This document shows positions 6,362-7,181 of a stretch of 7,181 nucleotides of DNA, piece after piece. Location: contig JAYGEA010000175.1 of assembly GCA_046582635.1 (NCBI GenBank), forward strand, positions 1 to 7,181, given 5' to 3'. Each line of letters begins with the position of its first letter. The first letter of the stretch is position 1. This DNA comes from GCA-2731375 sp046582635 (GTDB taxonomy: Bacteria > Pseudomonadota > Alphaproteobacteria > GCA-2731375). A program made the translations under genes and the position numbers. Below the pieces are notes generated by a model. It was not told the DNA's origin and made no database searches. It saw only the letters and a list, made by a program, of their open reading frames with translations.

Positions 6362-7181
6362 GAGGCCGCGCCGTGATGCAGCCAGGCGATGTCCTCCGCC
6401 GTCAACAGGGCGCTCATGCGTCCATCGTACAAGGCCAGATCTTCGGCGTTCAGGACATCCCGCCATTGGCCGCCGACGCCCTTGTTGAAGAAATTTTCGT
6501 CGCTTTTGTATAAGCCGTCGTCCGCATGGGGCGTGAACTGGGCGGCGTTGTCACGCATGTTCTGAAAACCGGCGATGCGGGACATTTGCCTAACATCGTC
6601 CGCCGTGACGTGGATCCCAAGGAAGCGGGCCAGGGCGGAAATCGTGGCGGGCAAATCGCTTTTCATGTCTGAATAGTGGAACATTTGAATGTTCGCCAAA
6701 TTCGCGAACCGCCGATAGCTTTGAAAATGAATGATTATCTGCTCCAACGAGCGGATTACGCCGCCGTCGTTGCTGGCCGGGGTACGCACCCAATCACGAA
6801 AGGGCCCGGATATGTCATCGTCCGGGTCAATTGAAAAATCGACCCGTCCAAATTATCCATGTGATGGCGCATGGACAGGAAGACATCACGGGGGTCGCGG
6901 TGAACGGTGACATAAGTCGATTGCGGATTGTAGGGAATGCTGTCCAGCGGCGTGTGGCTCTTGATCAGGCGGCGATGGTCCTGCGCGTCCAGCAACGCAT
7001 TCACGTCCTCGATGGGGTGAACCGTAAATTCGTACTAGGGCGAGATATCGGAAGGCTTGATGTCAAAATCACGCCAGCCGAACAGCAACAGGCAGCACAG
7101 GGTCTGGGTCCAGGTGGTGCCGCTGCGCGGCGGCATGCAAACGAAAATATTGTCGTCGCGGGCCGCAAAATGATCCCAACG
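6358..7181 (-). pseudogene. Sulfotransferase (PAPS-dependent) with in-frame stop and frameshift; 5' end outside window
   Basis: When joined across two lesions, the strand encodes about 274 residues of a Sulfotransfer_1-type enzyme, which moves sulfate from PAPS to a hydroxyl or amine. The 5'-phosphosulfate loop is intact in FVCMPPRSGTTWTQT (about 7138-7094), as is the 3'-phosphate motif YVTVHRDPRDVFLSMRHH (about 6918-6865). Further on come MFHYSDMKSDLPATISALARFLGI and the C-terminal FFNKGVGGQWRDVLNAEDL, matching the FxxKGxxGxWR family signature. Lesion one is a TAG at 7037-7035, just after DISP, where a single G-to-A change from TGG (Trp) would explain it. Lesion two is a frameshift between about 6855 and 6790. 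Adding one base to the run of five A (6834-6838) joins the frames as DGSIF-SIDPDDDISGPFRDW. Two lesions in one gene favour a true pseudogene, though the homopolymer one could be a sequencing error. The stop TAG (6360-6358) overlaps the LLM stop on the other strand. Confidence 0.82.

Noticed and set aside
7035..7037. In-frame TAG in the sulfotransferase as a recoded (pyrrolysine-type) codon
   Set aside because: A second lesion (frameshift) is present in the same gene, and nothing in the window suggests amber recoding. Simple decay is more economical.

Overview
The window is about 60% GC, Gram-negative-type chromosomal DNA, most likely from an alphaproteobacterium, possibly Rhodospirillales-like. 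The evidence is the GC-rich codon use, the set of protein families, and a palindromic intergenic repeat of the GTCAT...CCGGG...TTGACCC...CCAGAG class that I recall from alphaproteobacterial genomes. No rRNA, tRNA, CRISPR array, transposase or phage gene is visible.

Layout, left to right. (1) The C-terminal part of an acyl-CoA dehydrogenase, + strand, cut by the left edge. (2) A 48-residue ribbon-helix-helix antitoxin/repressor-like ORF, + strand, low in GC and with no toxin partner. (3) A GMC-family FAD oxidoreductase, - strand, with a His-His catalytic pair. (4) A short divergent intergenic region, then a zinc-dependent medium-chain alcohol dehydrogenase, + strand. (5) A 288-bp gap holding a ~97-bp palindromic repeat. 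(6) A two-gene + strand operon: an M81/MlrC-like metallopeptidase whose stop overlaps the start of an LLM-class flavin/F420-type oxidoreductase (ATGA), with a perfect 13-bp tandem duplication just before the junction. (7) Converging on the - strand, with stop codons overlapping, a sulfotransferase gene broken by an in-frame TAG and a frameshift. It runs off the right edge.

Taken together this looks like an accessory catabolic neighbourhood: CoA-ester oxidation, two alcohol-oxidising enzymes of unrelated families reading divergently, an amidohydrolase-like metalloenzyme and a luciferase-fold oxidoreductase. No substrate can be assigned from sequence alone. No complete new system is evident. 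The points most worth a second look are the 13-bp duplication that sets where the MlrC-like frame ends and creates the coupled junction, the decayed sulfotransferase, the orphan ribbon-helix-helix gene, the conserved-looking MlrC/LLM pairing, and the palindromic repeat.
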